From an uncultured Ignavibacteria bacterium (GTDB lineage: Bacteria; Bacteroidota; Ignavibacteria; Ch128b): a stretch of DNA of 60,284 bases. Positions 28,238 through 37,939 of the stretch are shown piece after piece (positions within the stretch are counted from its first letter, which is position 1; each line of letters starts with the position of its first letter). The DNA lies in assembly GCA_937944105.1 (NCBI GenBank), contig CALDZP010000002.1, forward strand, positions 1 through 60,284. Reading direction: 5' to 3'. The position numbers and the translations under genes are program-made. The notes below the pieces were generated by a model that saw nothing but the letters and a program-made list of their open reading frames with translations, was not told where the DNA came from and searched no databases.

Positions 28238-28732
28238 ATGCCTAATCAAAATGATGAGATTAAAAAAGTATCTATCATTGTTTCCCGTGGTTCGCTGGAC
28301 GGAGTCTATCCAGGATTAATTCTTGCAAATGGTGCAAGAATGGAAGGTATTGAAGCAAGTCTATTTTTTACATTCTTTGGCTTAGATGCTATAGTTGAAA
28401 AAAGAATGGATAAACTTTCAATTGTAACCGTAGGTAATGCAGCGATGCGTTTACCATGGGGACAAAAAATGCCAACCTGGCTTGGTGTTATTCCTGGAAT
28501 GGCGTCATTTGCAACCTGGATGATGAAAAAAGAAATGGAAAAACTGGATGTTCCCCCAGTTCGTGAATTTTTACAAATGATTAAAGATTCAGGTGGTCAG
28601 ATTTATGCTTGTAAATTAGCTATGGATATGTTTCATCTGAAAAAGGAGGATTTGTGGGAAGGTGTTGATGATATTTTGACCGTTGGTGATTTCTATCAAA
28701 AAGCAGCAGGTGGTATTGTATTATTTACTTAA
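28238..28732 (+). CDS. DsrE/DsrE2-family sulfurtransferase-like protein
   Basis: A 164-residue DsrE/F-like protein. It begins with a beta-strand (KKVSIIVSRGSLDGVYPGLILANGA), then EASLFFTFFGLDAI, a methionine-rich loop (LPWGQKMPTWLGVIPGM) and the candidate active Cys in GGQIYACKLAMDMF (about 128). The Met-rich/hydrophobic middle is typical of the DsrE2 group, often membrane associated. Such proteins pass sulfane sulfur to TusA or DsrC-type carriers. GGAGAG precedes the start; a terminator follows, ending the five-gene sulfur operon. Confidence 0.85.
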   Translation: MPNQNDEIKKVSIIVSRGSLDGVYPGLILANGARMEGIEASLFFTFFGLDAIVEKRMDKLSIVTVGNAAMRLPWGQKMPTWLGVIPGMASFATWMMKKEMEKLDVPPVREFLQMIKDSGGQIYACKLAMDMFHLKKEDLWEGVDDILTVGDFYQKAAGGIVLFT

Positions 28733-28771
28733 TGAAAGTTTTGTGATTATTTTCAAAGAAAGAATTTAATT

Positions 28772-28811
28772 TGCAACAGAGACATCTTTTTGGAGTCTCT
28801 GTTGCATAAAA
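28772..28811 (+). terminator. Rho-independent-like terminator of the sulfur operon
   Basis: A perfect 12-bp stem (28772-28783 with 28795-28806), an 11-base loop, followed by TAAAAATTTTT. The T-run is imperfect but the position, 40 bases past the last stop, fits. Confidence 0.75.
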
Positions 28812-28852
28812 ATTTTTAAGGCCAGAAATTATCTTTTCGATAAAAATTTTTA

Positions 28853-29476
28853 TTATTCTTTTATTTCAAGAAAATCAATAATTCCCGCACCTTCCCGAAT
28901 AATTTCAGGTTCTTCACCACTGAAGTCAATTATAGTTGATGGTGTTAATCCTAATGGACCTGCATATAAAATTAAGTCAACTTTTTTGCCGTAGTTTTTC
29001 ATGATTGATTCTTCATCATTTAATATTTCTCCATTCTCATCAGTTACGCTGGTACTAACAATTGGATGCCCAAGTTCTCTTGCAAGAGTTTGTGCAATTA
29101 AGTTATCTGGAACACGAATACCGACAGCTTTTCTTTTACTCCATAATTTTTTTGGAACCTCTCGAGCTGCAGGCAAAATAAATGTATAAGGTCCTGGAAA
29201 TGCATATTTTAGAAATCTATAAACTTGTGTTGATACTTTTGCATATTGAGCTATATCCTTGAGATCAGCACAGATAAAACTTAAAGGTTTATCATTTAAA
29301 TTTGGTTTGATGTGATAGATTCGCTCAATGGCATTTTTTTGAAATATATCGCATCCAAGGCCATAGACTGTATCTGTTGGATATATTATTACGCCTCCAT
29401 TTCTTAATACCTCCACTGCTCTATTGATGAATCTCATTTGAGGATTTTTAGGATGAATGTGAAGAATTTCTGCCAT
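28853..29476 (-). CDS. tsaC: Threonylcarbamoyl-AMP synthase (YrdC/Sua5 family)
   Basis: Makes L-threonylcarbamoyladenylate from Thr, bicarbonate and ATP, the first step of t6A37 tRNA modification. The 207-residue single-domain protein has GGVIIYPTDTVYGLGCD (about 27-43), the KP..KPLSFICAD block, PGPYTFILPA, VGIRVPDN, and HPIVSTSVTDENGE. It lacks the extra Sua5 C-terminal domain. GGAGAG precedes the ATG. It stands alone on the minus strand, about 10 kb from tsaE-tsaB. Confidence 0.92.
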   Translation of the reverse strand: MAEILHIHPKNPQMRFINRAVEVLRNGGVIIYPTDTVYGLGCDIFQKNAIERIYHIKPNLNDKPLSFICADLKDIAQYAKVSTQVYRFLKYAFPGPYTFILPAAREVPKKLWSKRKAVGIRVPDNLIAQTLARELGHPIVSTSVTDENGEILNDEESIMKNYGKKVDLILYAGPLGLTPSTIIDFSGEEPEIIREGAGIIDFLEIKE

Positions 29477-29572
29477 AGTAATCTCTCCATTTATTTCTAA
29501 AAGAAAATAATATTATTTAAGATTAAATTCCAATCAGAATTTTTAAAGCGTACCTGCTAACAGTTAATAAAT

Positions 29573-30120
29573 TTAATAAAAAGTAAGAGCGTTTTTAAGC
29601 CAATCTTTATTTCGTATCATTTCGTCACAAACTTCAAAAGGTGATTTGCCATTCTTGAACTTGATTGTTCCCTTGCAATCTTTATATGACTTAAATCGCA
29701 AATAATTTTTGTATAGGTTTAAGTAGTTTTCTGAATTAATAATATTCTTAAATGATTCCATTGTCTTCATTCTTATCGTTATTCTACGGTTGACATTTTC
29801 TGCTATGTTGTTTGTCTTCATTATCTTCCTATCTTCCTGATGCATAAGTAACTTATCTAAATGTATTCTAAAAAACTTACTTAACGCATGATACTTTTCA
29901 AAATATTTATCTAATTGAGTAAGTGAAGCAATTGAAGTTTCTACTTCGCAGCTATACAATGATTTATTATATAGTTGATATATCTTTTCACTTTACTTAT
30001 ACTCAATTAGCTTCTTTAAGTATTCTTTTTTATTCTTTGTTTACCATTTTTTATTGTATTTATGGATTAACACTTAGGATATCTAACTTTGCATATCTTA
30101 ATTGGTTTTTCTTATTTAAA
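29573..30120 (-). pseudogene. Remnant of an IS transposase
   Basis: The 3' part (29573 to about 29960) is open for some 128 codons and reads as a transposase C-terminus: MKTNNIAENVNRRITIRMKT, then YLNLYKNYLRFKSYKD. Further 5' on the minus strand the sequence can be followed as a degraded N-terminal zinc finger and helix-turn-helix: KVRYPKC-stop-SINTIKNGKQR, then after a one-base shift KEYLKKLIEYK-stop-SEKIYQLYNK. That pattern resembles IS1-type or related transposases. At least two stops and one frameshift make it dead. No terminal inverted repeats or target duplication were found. The following stretch 30121-30383 shows only AT-rich sequence before the Lon-like gene. Confidence 0.7.
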
Positions 30121-30383
30121 GATTGTGAAAATTTATCTTGATCTATCTCTCTTTAATATTTGACTTTTTAGTATTTCAAGGTTGAATTGTAAAACAAATC
30201 CCTGAACAAATTTTTTATTTTCGGAGCTAAGTAATAAATCAATCTCAGTTAAAATTGAATCTTGATTTCATAAAAAAAGATTGTTAAGTAAAAAAATTGT
30301 TGTTCGAAAATTGTTTTAAATATTACAGGTATATTTTAACTAATTTCAAATTTGCTTAATTTTCAAAAAAAGGTCATAGGACT

Positions 30384-32891
30384 ATGCAGAAAAAACTAAA
30401 ACCCTCACCTGTACATGAAACCATAAAGGTAGAAGATCTTACATGGACCTGCGATCCCAATATTTTTGAATTTGAATCGACAAAAAATCTTGAACCAATA
30501 GAAGGAATTATTGGTCAGGAGAGAGCTTTGAAGGCATTACGGCTTGGAGTAGATTTGAATGCACCAGGATACAACATATTTGTCACAGGATTATCAGGAA
30601 CAGGTAAAGCCACTACTATAAAAAAGATCCTTGAGAGAATAAGTCCAAATTGCCCAACACTTTATGATTATGCTTATGTAAATAACTTTACCAATCCCGA
30701 TATGCCCCGTCTGCTTGTATTTCCTGCTGGGGTTGCTCAGCTTTTTTCAAATGCCATGGACTCTATGATTGATTTCTTAATTGAAAAAATACCAGTCGTT
30801 CTAGAAGATGAAGCTTATGCGGTAAAACGAAAATCTATAATGGAAAGTTATGCTGAAGAAGAAAAAAAATTAATGGTTGAATTTGAGAATGAAATTAAGA
30901 AGGAAAATTTTTCTCTTGGACAAGTTCAAATGGGACAATTTTACCGTCCAGAAATTTTTCCAATCATCAATGGGAAACCAGTTCCAATTCAACAAATTGC
31001 TGAGCTTGTAAATAATAATGTCATAACACCAGAAGAAGCAGAAAGGGTTTATTCAAAATATCAAGAATACACTATTCAACTTCAGGAATTGTTTAAACGA
31101 GGTCTACAATTATCTCGCGAGTATCAGGAAAAACTAAGAAAACTTGAGCAAGAAGCTGTAAATAATCTTGTATCTGGTGTAATTACGGATATGAAAGAAA
31201 AATTTGACTTTCCTAAAGTTCATGAATATCTTGATGAAGTTAAAGAATCAATTCTAAATTCGCTTGAGGATTTTAAAGAAGCAGGAAAATCTGAACAGCA
31301 AACGCAACAAACTCCACAAATACCACCAAGTATTGCTGAAATTCGAGATCCCTTCAGAGTTTACCAGGTTAATATTGTTCTGGATAATTCTAATACTAAG
31401 GAATGTCCTGTTATTATTGAAACAACCCCGACATATGCGAATTTATTTGGTACAATAGAGCGAGTCTATGAAGGGGGAGGTGCATGGTATTCAGATTTTA
31501 TGAACATTAAATCAGGTTCAATTCTTCGAGCTAATGGTGGTTATCTGGTTTTAAATGCATTTGATGCTTTAACTGAACCAGGTGTTTGGAAAGCTCTTAA
31601 AAGAGTATTAATGTTTAGAAAATTGGAAATCCAGGATTACATTGGTCAATATCTTCTTTATTCAACTAATATAAAACCTGAACCTATCGAGATCAGCACA
31701 AAAGTAATTTTTATTGGAAGTGATGAGATTTACTACATATTAAGTGAATACGAAGAAGATTTCAAAAAAATATTTAAGGTTAGAGCGGATTTTGATTACG
31801 AGATGAAAAATACTCCAAAAGCATTAAATGACCTTGCGGGGCTTGTTAGAAAATTGTGCGAAGAGGAAAATCTTTTACATTTTGATAAAAAAGCAATAGC
31901 AAAACTTGCAGAGTTTTCTGCTCGCTATGCCGGTTCGAAGGATAAATTAACTGCTCGATTCGCTGTAGTTGCTGATATTATCCGAGAAGCAAGTTTTTGG
32001 GCTAAGGATTCAGGTGCTGAAATTGTGACAGGTGATCATGTTAAGCTTGCTTACGATAATTATGTTTATCGTCATAACATGATCGAAGAAAAGATCAATG
32101 AAAAAATTAAAGAGGAAAAATTAATTATTGATATAAGTGGTGAAAAGGTTGGGGAAATTAATGGTCTGGCAGTTTATTCAATTAATGATTATACCTTTGG
32201 TAAACCATCTAAAATCACTACGAGTGTATCCGCCGGGAATTCTGGCATCATTAATATTGAAAGAGAAGCGAGACTCTCTGGAAAAATCTACGATAAAGGA
32301 GTTCTTGTTATTTCCGGCTTGTTGAGAGAAAAATTTGGACAGGATTTCCCACTTTCTTTCACAGCTAGCATTTGTTTTGAACAATCTTATGGCGGAATAG
32401 ATGGTGATAGTGCATCTTCAACTGAAATTTATGCTTTGCTTTCGGCATTAAGTGGTATCCCAATAAAACAGGGAATTGCTGTGACAGGTTCTGTTAACCA
32501 AAAAGGGATAATTCAACCAATTGGTGGTGTTAATGAAAAGATTGAAGGCTTCTTCAAAGTTTGTAAGATGAAAGGATTGGATGGAACTCAAGGTGTAATT
32601 ATTCCGAGAAGAAATTTAAAGGATTTGATGTTAAATGAAGAAGTTGTGGAAGCAGTTAAACAAAAGAAATTTAGTATTTGGGCTGTTGATACAATTGATG
32701 AAGGTATTGAGATTTTAACGGGTTATAAAGCAGGTAAATACGAAAATGGTAAATGGGAATCTGGAACTGTTTATGAAAAAGTTTATCAGAAATTGAAAGA
32801 ACTTTATGAGATTACAAAATTTGAAGAGTCAAAAAGAAAAGCAAAGAAAACAAAACCCGTTGGTTTTGTTGTGAAAAAAGGTAAAAAATAA
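30384..32891 (+). CDS. Lon-like ATP-dependent protease (AAA_32/LonB-type)
   Basis: An 835-residue AAA+ protease. The Walker A GLSGTGKAT (K75) is near the N-terminus; the ATPase is interrupted by a long coiled-coil insert (about 130-300, including VNNNVITPEEAERVYSKY), followed by the second ATPase half and the Lon proteolytic domain. The Ser-Lys dyad is intact: S676 in DGDSASS and K719 in VNEKIEG, 43 residues apart as in LonA. It lacks the LonA N-terminal substrate domain, and no transmembrane helices were seen, so it is the soluble Lon-family ATP-binding type widespread in anaerobes. Substrates unknown. Pyruvate kinase follows after 20 bases. Confidence 0.9.
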   Translation: MQKKLKPSPVHETIKVEDLTWTCDPNIFEFESTKNLEPIEGIIGQERALKALRLGVDLNAPGYNIFVTGLSGTGKATTIKKILERISPNCPTLYDYAYVNNFTNPDMPRLLVFPAGVAQLFSNAMDSMIDFLIEKIPVVLEDEAYAVKRKSIMESYAEEEKKLMVEFENEIKKENFSLGQVQMGQFYRPEIFPIINGKPVPIQQIAELVNNNVITPEEAERVYSKYQEYTIQLQELFKRGLQLSREYQEKLRKLEQEAVNNLVSGVITDMKEKFDFPKVHEYLDEVKESILNSLEDFKEAGKSEQQTQQTPQIPPSIAEIRDPFRVYQVNIVLDNSNTKECPVIIETTPTYANLFGTIERVYEGGGAWYSDFMNIKSGSILRANGGYLVLNAFDALTEPGVWKALKRVLMFRKLEIQDYIGQYLLYSTNIKPEPIEISTKVIFIGSDEIYYILSEYEEDFKKIFKVRADFDYEMKNTPKALNDLAGLVRKLCEEENLLHFDKKAIAKLAEFSARYAGSKDKLTARFAVVADIIREASFWAKDSGAEIVTGDHVKLAYDNYVYRHNMIEEKINEKIKEEKLIIDISGEKVGEINGLAVYSINDYTFGKPSKITTSVSAGNSGIINIEREARLSGKIYDKGVLVISGLLREKFGQDFPLSFTASICFEQSYGGIDGDSASSTEIYALLSALSGIPIKQGIAVTGSVNQKGIIQPIGGVNEKIEGFFKVCKMKGLDGTQGVIIPRRNLKDLMLNEEVVEAVKQKKFSIWAVDTIDEGIEILTGYKAGKYENGKWESGTVYEKVYQKLKELYEITKFEESKRKAKKTKPVGFVVKKGKK

Positions 32892-32911
32892 AAATTAGAT
32901 TAGTCTAAGAA

Positions 32912-34336
32912 ATGAAAATACTTACAGGCGAAAAGACAAAAATCATTGCTACAATTGGTCCAGCATCTTCCTCGTTGTCAATTATAAAAAAAATGATTGA
33001 TGCAGGAACAGATGGTTTTAGATTAAATTTTTCTCATGGGGATTTAAAAGTTTTTGCTGAGCATGTAAAAGATATTCGTAATATATCCGTTAAGCTGAAA
33101 AAAAATATTCCAATTTTAGGCGATTTACAGGGACCAAAAATCCGAGTCGGTAAATTAAAAAATGGTTCAATTAAATTAATGAAAGATCAAATAATCACTA
33201 TTTATGATAAAGAAATTGAAGGCTCAGAAAATGCATTTTCTACCTCATACAAAAATTTATCAAAGGAATTAAAAATAGGTGAAAGAATTTTAATTGATGA
33301 TGGCTTAATAAAACTAAAAGTTATAAGTAAAAGTCCTAATTCACTTAAATGTAAGGTTATCGAGGGAGGAATATTAAAGGAAAAAAAAGGGCTTAATGTA
33401 CCTGATTCTATTCTTAAAACTCCATCAATTACGGAAAAAGATCGGGAGTGGATTGATTTTTCAATTGAAAATAAACTCGATTTTATCGCTCTCTCTTTCG
33501 TTAGAGATGAAGATGACATCATTAATTTGAAAAATTACCTCAAGAAGAAAAATGCAAATATTCCTATTATCGCAAAAATTGAATTGAAACAAGGTGTTGA
33601 AAATTTTGAATCAATTCTCAAAGTTGCTGATGGTATAATGGTGGCTCGTGGTGATCTTGGTGTTGAACTTGGTCCTGAAGAAGTTCCTCCTGTCCAGAAA
33701 TTTATTATTAGAAGGTGTATTGAAGCTCGCAAGCTGGTTATCACAGCAACTCAGATGCTCGATAGTATGATCAATAACCCAATTCCGACTCGTGCGGAAG
33801 CCTCAGATGTTGCCAATGTAGTGTTAGATGGTACAGATGCAGTATTACTCACAGCTGAGACATCTATTGGAAAAAATCCTGTGAGAGTTATTCAAACTAT
33901 GTCGCGCTTAATCCGAAGAGCTGAGCAAATTGAGTCGTACCATAATCTTCAATACGATTATATTGAAACAGATGAGGCTCACGTTCAATCTATTGCTCTT
34001 GCATCTTGTCAAATCGCTAATGATCTTAATGTAAAAGCAATAGTGCCAATCACTTATTCAGGTTTTACTGCCATTGTCCTATCTAAATATTTTCCTGAAT
34101 CTCCAATTATTGCTGTTACCAACAGATTTGAGACTCAGAATATTTTAAAATTCTACAGAGGAGTGGAATCAATTATCGTAGACGATATTAAAGACTTTGA
34201 AGCGGTTATCGATAAAACAATTGATAGATTCAAGAAACAAAATTTAGTCAAAAAACAAGATATGGTTTTGTTTGTTGGAAGTCTAAAGACAAAACAAAAA
34301 TCAATTTCTAATGTAATAAAAATAGTAACAATTTAA
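32912..34336 (+). CDS. pyk: Pyruvate kinase
   Basis: Transfers phosphate from phosphoenolpyruvate to ADP, the last glycolytic step. The 474-residue protein has KIIATIGPASS at the N-terminus, RLNFSHG, the B domain (about 70-165), the active-site signature IPIIAKIELKQGVENF, MVARGDLGVELG and ATQMLDSM. Length is standard for bacterial PK without the extra C-terminal PEP-utilising domain. The start has no strong ribosome binding site (TCTAAGAAATG). It lies 20 bases after the Lon-like gene. Confidence 0.96.
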   Translation: MKILTGEKTKIIATIGPASSSLSIIKKMIDAGTDGFRLNFSHGDLKVFAEHVKDIRNISVKLKKNIPILGDLQGPKIRVGKLKNGSIKLMKDQIITIYDKEIEGSENAFSTSYKNLSKELKIGERILIDDGLIKLKVISKSPNSLKCKVIEGGILKEKKGLNVPDSILKTPSITEKDREWIDFSIENKLDFIALSFVRDEDDIINLKNYLKKKNANIPIIAKIELKQGVENFESILKVADGIMVARGDLGVELGPEEVPPVQKFIIRRCIEARKLVITATQMLDSMINNPIPTRAEASDVANVVLDGTDAVLLTAETSIGKNPVRVIQTMSRLIRRAEQIESYHNLQYDYIETDEAHVQSIALASCQIANDLNVKAIVPITYSGFTAIVLSKYFPESPIIAVTNRFETQNILKFYRGVESIIVDDIKDFEAVIDKTIDRFKKQNLVKKQDMVLFVGSLKTKQKSISNVIKIVTI

Positions 34337-34368
34337 TCCTAAAATTTATTAATTAAGGAGGAAACAAC

Positions 34369-35319
34369 ATGGAATTTTCAAGAAGAAATTTTATTATAGT
34401 TTCAATTGCCGCAGCGGGAGCTTATTTTTTATCTAAGCCTGGCAAATTGCTTTCTCCTTTATTTGCAAAAGAATTAAACATGCCAAAGCGTGTACTTGGT
34501 AAAACTGGTTATCAAGTTGGAATTTTTTCTCTTGGGGGTCAAGCAACTCTTGAACAATCTGGAACTGAAAAGGAATCGATTAAAATTATCAATAGGGCAT
34601 TAGATCTTGGGGTAAATTATATTGATACAGCTGCTGCGTATGGTCAGGGAATCAGTGAGACATACATCGGTCATGTGATGAAATATAGAAGAAACGAAGT
34701 TTTTCTTGCCACAAAAACTCACAAACGCTCTTATGATGAATCGATGAAATTACTCGAAAAAAGTTTGAAACAATTACAAACCGATAGAATTGATCTCTGG
34801 CAATTACATAATGTAAGAACTGAAGATGATTTGAAAAAAATCTTTGCAAATGATGGTGCAATTAAAGCATTAGAAGAAGCAAGAAATAGTGGAACTGTTC
34901 GTTTTCTCGGAATTACAGGTCATTATGATCCATGGGTTCTCAAAAAAGCAATTGATGAATATAATTTTGATTGCATACTCATGGCATTAAATGCGGCTGA
35001 TCGTCATAACAAATCTTTTATAGATAATTTGTTGCCATTTGCAGTTCAAAAAAATCTCGGCATAATTGGAATGAAAATCCCTGCTCGTGGAAGAATCTTT
35101 AGACCAAATGGAATTACGACAATGAAACAAGCAATGGAATATGTTTTAACTCTTCCCGTGAGTACAATTATAGTAGGTGTTTCTACAATTCAAGAACTTG
35201 AGGAAAATGTTAGAATTGCTAAAAACTTTAAGCCTTTAACAAATGAACAAATGAAAGAGTTAGAAGAACTTACCAAAACATATTTTGATGATGCTGCATG
35301 GTTTAAGAACAAGTGGTGA
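34369..35319 (+). CDS. Aldo/keto reductase with Tat-type signal
   Basis: A 316-residue aldo/keto reductase. The N-terminus MEFSRRNFIIVSIAAAGAYFL has the twin-Arg and hydrophobic segment of a Tat signal, suggesting export of the folded, cofactor-loaded enzyme. The catalytic tetrad is visible: D in YIDTAAAY, Y in the same block, K in ATKTHKR and H in LWQLHNV. The rest covers the TIM barrel to IIVGVSTIQEL. AAGGAGG precedes the ATG. Substrate unknown. It lies 32 bases after pyk and is the last of this plus-strand group. Confidence 0.88.
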   Translation: MEFSRRNFIIVSIAAAGAYFLSKPGKLLSPLFAKELNMPKRVLGKTGYQVGIFSLGGQATLEQSGTEKESIKIINRALDLGVNYIDTAAAYGQGISETYIGHVMKYRRNEVFLATKTHKRSYDESMKLLEKSLKQLQTDRIDLWQLHNVRTEDDLKKIFANDGAIKALEEARNSGTVRFLGITGHYDPWVLKKAIDEYNFDCILMALNAADRHNKSFIDNLLPFAVQKNLGIIGMKIPARGRIFRPNGITTMKQAMEYVLTLPVSTIIVGVSTIQELEENVRIAKNFKPLTNEQMKELEELTKTYFDDAAWFKNKW

Positions 35320-35359
35320 TTGATGGAGAGAATTGATCGTATCAGTTTTGATTTTAAAT

Positions 35360-36133
35360 TTAAAATGAGTTCAATGAATATTTGGTAATGATGCTTTTTA
35401 TAAGTTTTGGAAAATCAGTTGTGATATAATTTACACCAAGTTCAATCATCTTTTGAGTAGAAAATTGATCATTAATGTTGTAAACACAAATTTCAATATT
35501 TAGTGTTCTGAGTTTATTGATTGCATTTTCATTCAAATTCGATTCAACATTCAAAACTATACCATCGCAATTAATTAATTTAATTGTTTGAGCAAATCTA
35601 TTAAAGGTAATTTTATTTTTATAATTTTCTCTTATATAAAGTGAATCAATAATCCAAAGAGTTTTTATTTCAGGAAGAATAAGTTTTGAATACTTCAAAA
35701 TATTTGTGTGATAAGATATTATCCTTAAATTATTATATGGGAAGTTCAGTTCAGATAATTTTTGCTTTAATACATCGATAAACTTGACACGATTATCCTT
35801 AATTTCAAGAAACAGCCCTTTACTATTGTTTAATAATGATACTACATCTTCTAGTGCAGGTATAAAAAAATTCGTTGAATGAGTTGAATCGAAATAATTA
35901 AGTGAATTAAGTTCGTTAAGAGTTGAATTTACAATATTCAATCGTAGTTTATTTTTTGTATTTTTTCCTGTGTATTGATCGTGGTGACAAACAATTTTGT
36001 TATCACGGGTTAGCCAGAAGTCACCTTCGATAAAATCTGCGCCATCATTCAAAGCTACTTTGAATGATTCAATTGTGTTTTCAATTTTTTCATATGGAGC
36101 TCCACGATGAGCAACGATAAAAGGTACTTTCAT
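35360..36133 (-). CDS. Glycerophosphodiester phosphodiesterase
   Basis: Hydrolyses deacylated phospholipids to glycerol 3-phosphate and the alcohol. The 257-residue TIM-barrel protein begins VAHRGAPYEKIENT (first catalytic His near 9), has the metal ligands in FIEGDFWLTRD and the second His in CHHDQYTGK, then LFLEIKDN. No signal peptide, so it is cytoplasmic. It overlaps the patatin gene upstream by 4 bases. Together they suggest phospholipid turnover: the patatin removes acyl chains, this enzyme cleaves the remainder. Confidence 0.92.
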   Translation of the reverse strand: MKVPFIVAHRGAPYEKIENTIESFKVALNDGADFIEGDFWLTRDNKIVCHHDQYTGKNTKNKLRLNIVNSTLNELNSLNYFDSTHSTNFFIPALEDVVSLLNNSKGLFLEIKDNRVKFIDVLKQKLSELNFPYNNLRIISYHTNILKYSKLILPEIKTLWIIDSLYIRENYKNKITFNRFAQTIKLINCDGIVLNVESNLNENAINKLRTLNIEICVYNINDQFSTQKMIELGVNYITTDFPKLIKSIITKYSLNSF

Positions 36134-37038
36134 TTTTTAATAATTTTATTAAAAAATTTTTTAATTCTGAGTAAATGGAAGTTCTCATTGTAAAATTTTT
36201 TGATAATATGAAGGTTTTCTAATGCTGATTTTTCTCCTTCACGAATTATATCCATTGCGTAGTTAAAATCAGACCAGTTGTATTGTCTTACATCTGGATT
36301 TATCAAAATATCTGCATCACGCAGTTGAATATTCGAAAGATGATAAGATGATATACTTTCAACTCTATAAAGTATTTCTAAAATATTTTTTGGGGGATTT
36401 GGATTTTCTAAACTTTTAACAACATCAACTGCTATAATTTTTTTATATCCTGATTCTTTTAATATGGTGACAGGAACAAGATCAGTAACACTGCCGTCCA
36501 CCAGTAAAAAATTTTTATATTTAACAGGTGGAAATATCCCTGGAATTGCAGAACTCGCTTGCAAAGCTTTTCTCAAACTTCCTTTTGATAAAACAACTTT
36601 TTCACCAGAAAGTAAATCACTTGCAACGGCAAAAAAATTTATTTTAAGTGATTCTATTGGAACATCGGGAATAAAATCGAAAATTTCATTTGTTAATTCC
36701 TCGTCAAAATATGATGCTCTATTTAGAGCTTTAATTATATGAATACTTGAACCGACAAAATCCAGAAATTGTTCGAGATAATTTGAATCTTCTGTCTTCT
36801 TAGTAAGCTTTTGAATACCCAATTCTTTGTATTTTTCACTTTTAATGGTTTCAATCACAAAGTCTTCAACTGATTTTGCATTACCAAAATATGCATAAAG
36901 ACCACCAACAATTGCTCCCATACTACAGCCAGCAATTGCGTCAATTTTAATTTTGTTTTGATCGAGAACTTCAAGAAAACCGATGTGAGCAAGACCCCTT
37001 GCTCCACCTCCACCAAGAGCTAAAGAAATATTTTTCAT
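36130..37038 (-). CDS. Patatin-like phospholipase (RssA/YchK type)
   Basis: A 302-residue patatin-domain acyl hydrolase. The oxyanion motif GGGGARGLAHIG lies at residues 8-19, the nucleophile in GCSMG (about S40) and the catalytic Asp in LVDGSVTDL (about 185). Length and the DPD/G-x-Y pattern fit RssA-like proteins. Without a signal peptide it should be cytoplasmic or peripheral. It overlaps GDPD by 4 bases and follows the dehydrogenase gene after a 39-base gap. Confidence 0.9.
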   Translation of the reverse strand: MKNISLALGGGGARGLAHIGFLEVLDQNKIKIDAIAGCSMGAIVGGLYAYFGNAKSVEDFVIETIKSEKYKELGIQKLTKKTEDSNYLEQFLDFVGSSIHIIKALNRASYFDEELTNEIFDFIPDVPIESLKINFFAVASDLLSGEKVVLSKGSLRKALQASSAIPGIFPPVKYKNFLLVDGSVTDLVPVTILKESGYKKIIAVDVVKSLENPNPPKNILEILYRVESISSYHLSNIQLRDADILINPDVRQYNWSDFNYAMDIIREGEKSALENLHIIKKFYNENFHLLRIKKFFNKIIKK

Positions 37039-37077
37039 TTTTTATGTTCTATTATTTAAAGAGATAATTGTTTGAAT

Positions 37078-37938
37078 TTAAAATTTATTTATTGCTTTAT
37101 AAACAGAGGAATAATCACTATCTGCAAAACCTTGATTGATAGCTTCTTCGATTACAGAATTTAGTGCGTTGATAATTTTTGTATTTAATTTTAGCTGAGT
37201 TGCGAGTTTCTCGATAAGTTTACCATCTTTTAATAAATGTTTGGTTGGGAAATTGGCTCTGGAAAAATCTTCATTCATAATTAATGGTAGCTTTGCATCG
37301 AAAGTTGGTGCATAAAGAGCACTTTTCCTCAAGATCTCCATAAAAACATTTATATCAAGATTGGACTTTTTTACAATTCCTAAACTCAATGAAAAAACAG
37401 GAATTAATGAAGCAATCAAATTATTAAATGCAAGTTTTATTGCTGCTGCTTTTCCTACCTCTCCGATGTGGTAAATATCATTGCTAAATGATGAGAATAT
37501 TGATTTGTATTTTTCAAATTGTTCTTTAGTACTTCCGACCAGTACGATTAATTTTTCTTGTAAAATTTGTGCTATGCTACCAAGTACAGGAGCTTCAAAG
37601 TATTCTGCGCCTTTATCAGTAAAAATTGTTTGAAAATGTTTGCTTTCATCTGGAAGAATGGTTCCCATTTGTATTACAAGTTTATTTCTAATTTTTGAAA
37701 GTACTTTTTCGCTGATCATTACTTCTTTAATTGCATTAGCATCTGCAAGCATAAGAATGATAATTTCAGATTTTTCAATTGCTTCAACTGGAGTATCAGC
37801 TATTTGAACCCCGAGAGATTTTAAGTTGGTTAATTTTTCTTTTGTTCTATTATAAGCAATGACATCATTTTTGTGTTCAAAAAGTTTTTGAGCAATTGGA
37901 CCGCCCATTAATCCTGCTCCAATAACAGAAATTTTCAT
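37078..37938 (-). CDS. Beta-hydroxyacid dehydrogenase (3-hydroxyisobutyrate dehydrogenase family)
   Basis: NAD(P)-dependent enzyme of 286 residues. The N-terminal Rossmann motif is VIGAGLMGGPIAQKL, with NRT after beta-2 favouring NADP. EAPVLGSIAQ replaces the usual DAPVSGG substrate block. The catalytic Lys lies in GKAAAIKLAFNNL. Resemblance to the GLYR1/succinate-semialdehyde reductase group is as good as to HIBADH. The start at 37938 is chosen because AGGAGG lies 5 bases upstream; a start at 37971 would run into the lipoprotein gene. Substrate uncertain. Confidence 0.88.
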   Translation of the reverse strand: MKISVIGAGLMGGPIAQKLFEHKNDVIAYNRTKEKLTNLKSLGVQIADTPVEAIEKSEIIILMLADANAIKEVMISEKVLSKIRNKLVIQMGTILPDESKHFQTIFTDKGAEYFEAPVLGSIAQILQEKLIVLVGSTKEQFEKYKSIFSSFSNDIYHIGEVGKAAAIKLAFNNLIASLIPVFSLSLGIVKKSNLDINVFMEILRKSALYAPTFDAKLPLIMNEDFSRANFPTKHLLKDGKLIEKLATQLKLNTKIINALNSVIEEAINQGFADSDYSSVYKAINKF

Positions 37939-37939
37939 C

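Noticed and set aside
29923-30141. Plus-strand 72-codon open frame
   Set aside because: It is antisense to the dead transposase, has biased hydrophobic composition from AT-rich sequence and no ribosome binding site.
35351-35366. A 16-bp perfect AT palindrome at the end of the GDPD gene
   Set aside because: It has no loop and no T-run and consists only of A and T; such palindromes are expected by chance at this base composition.
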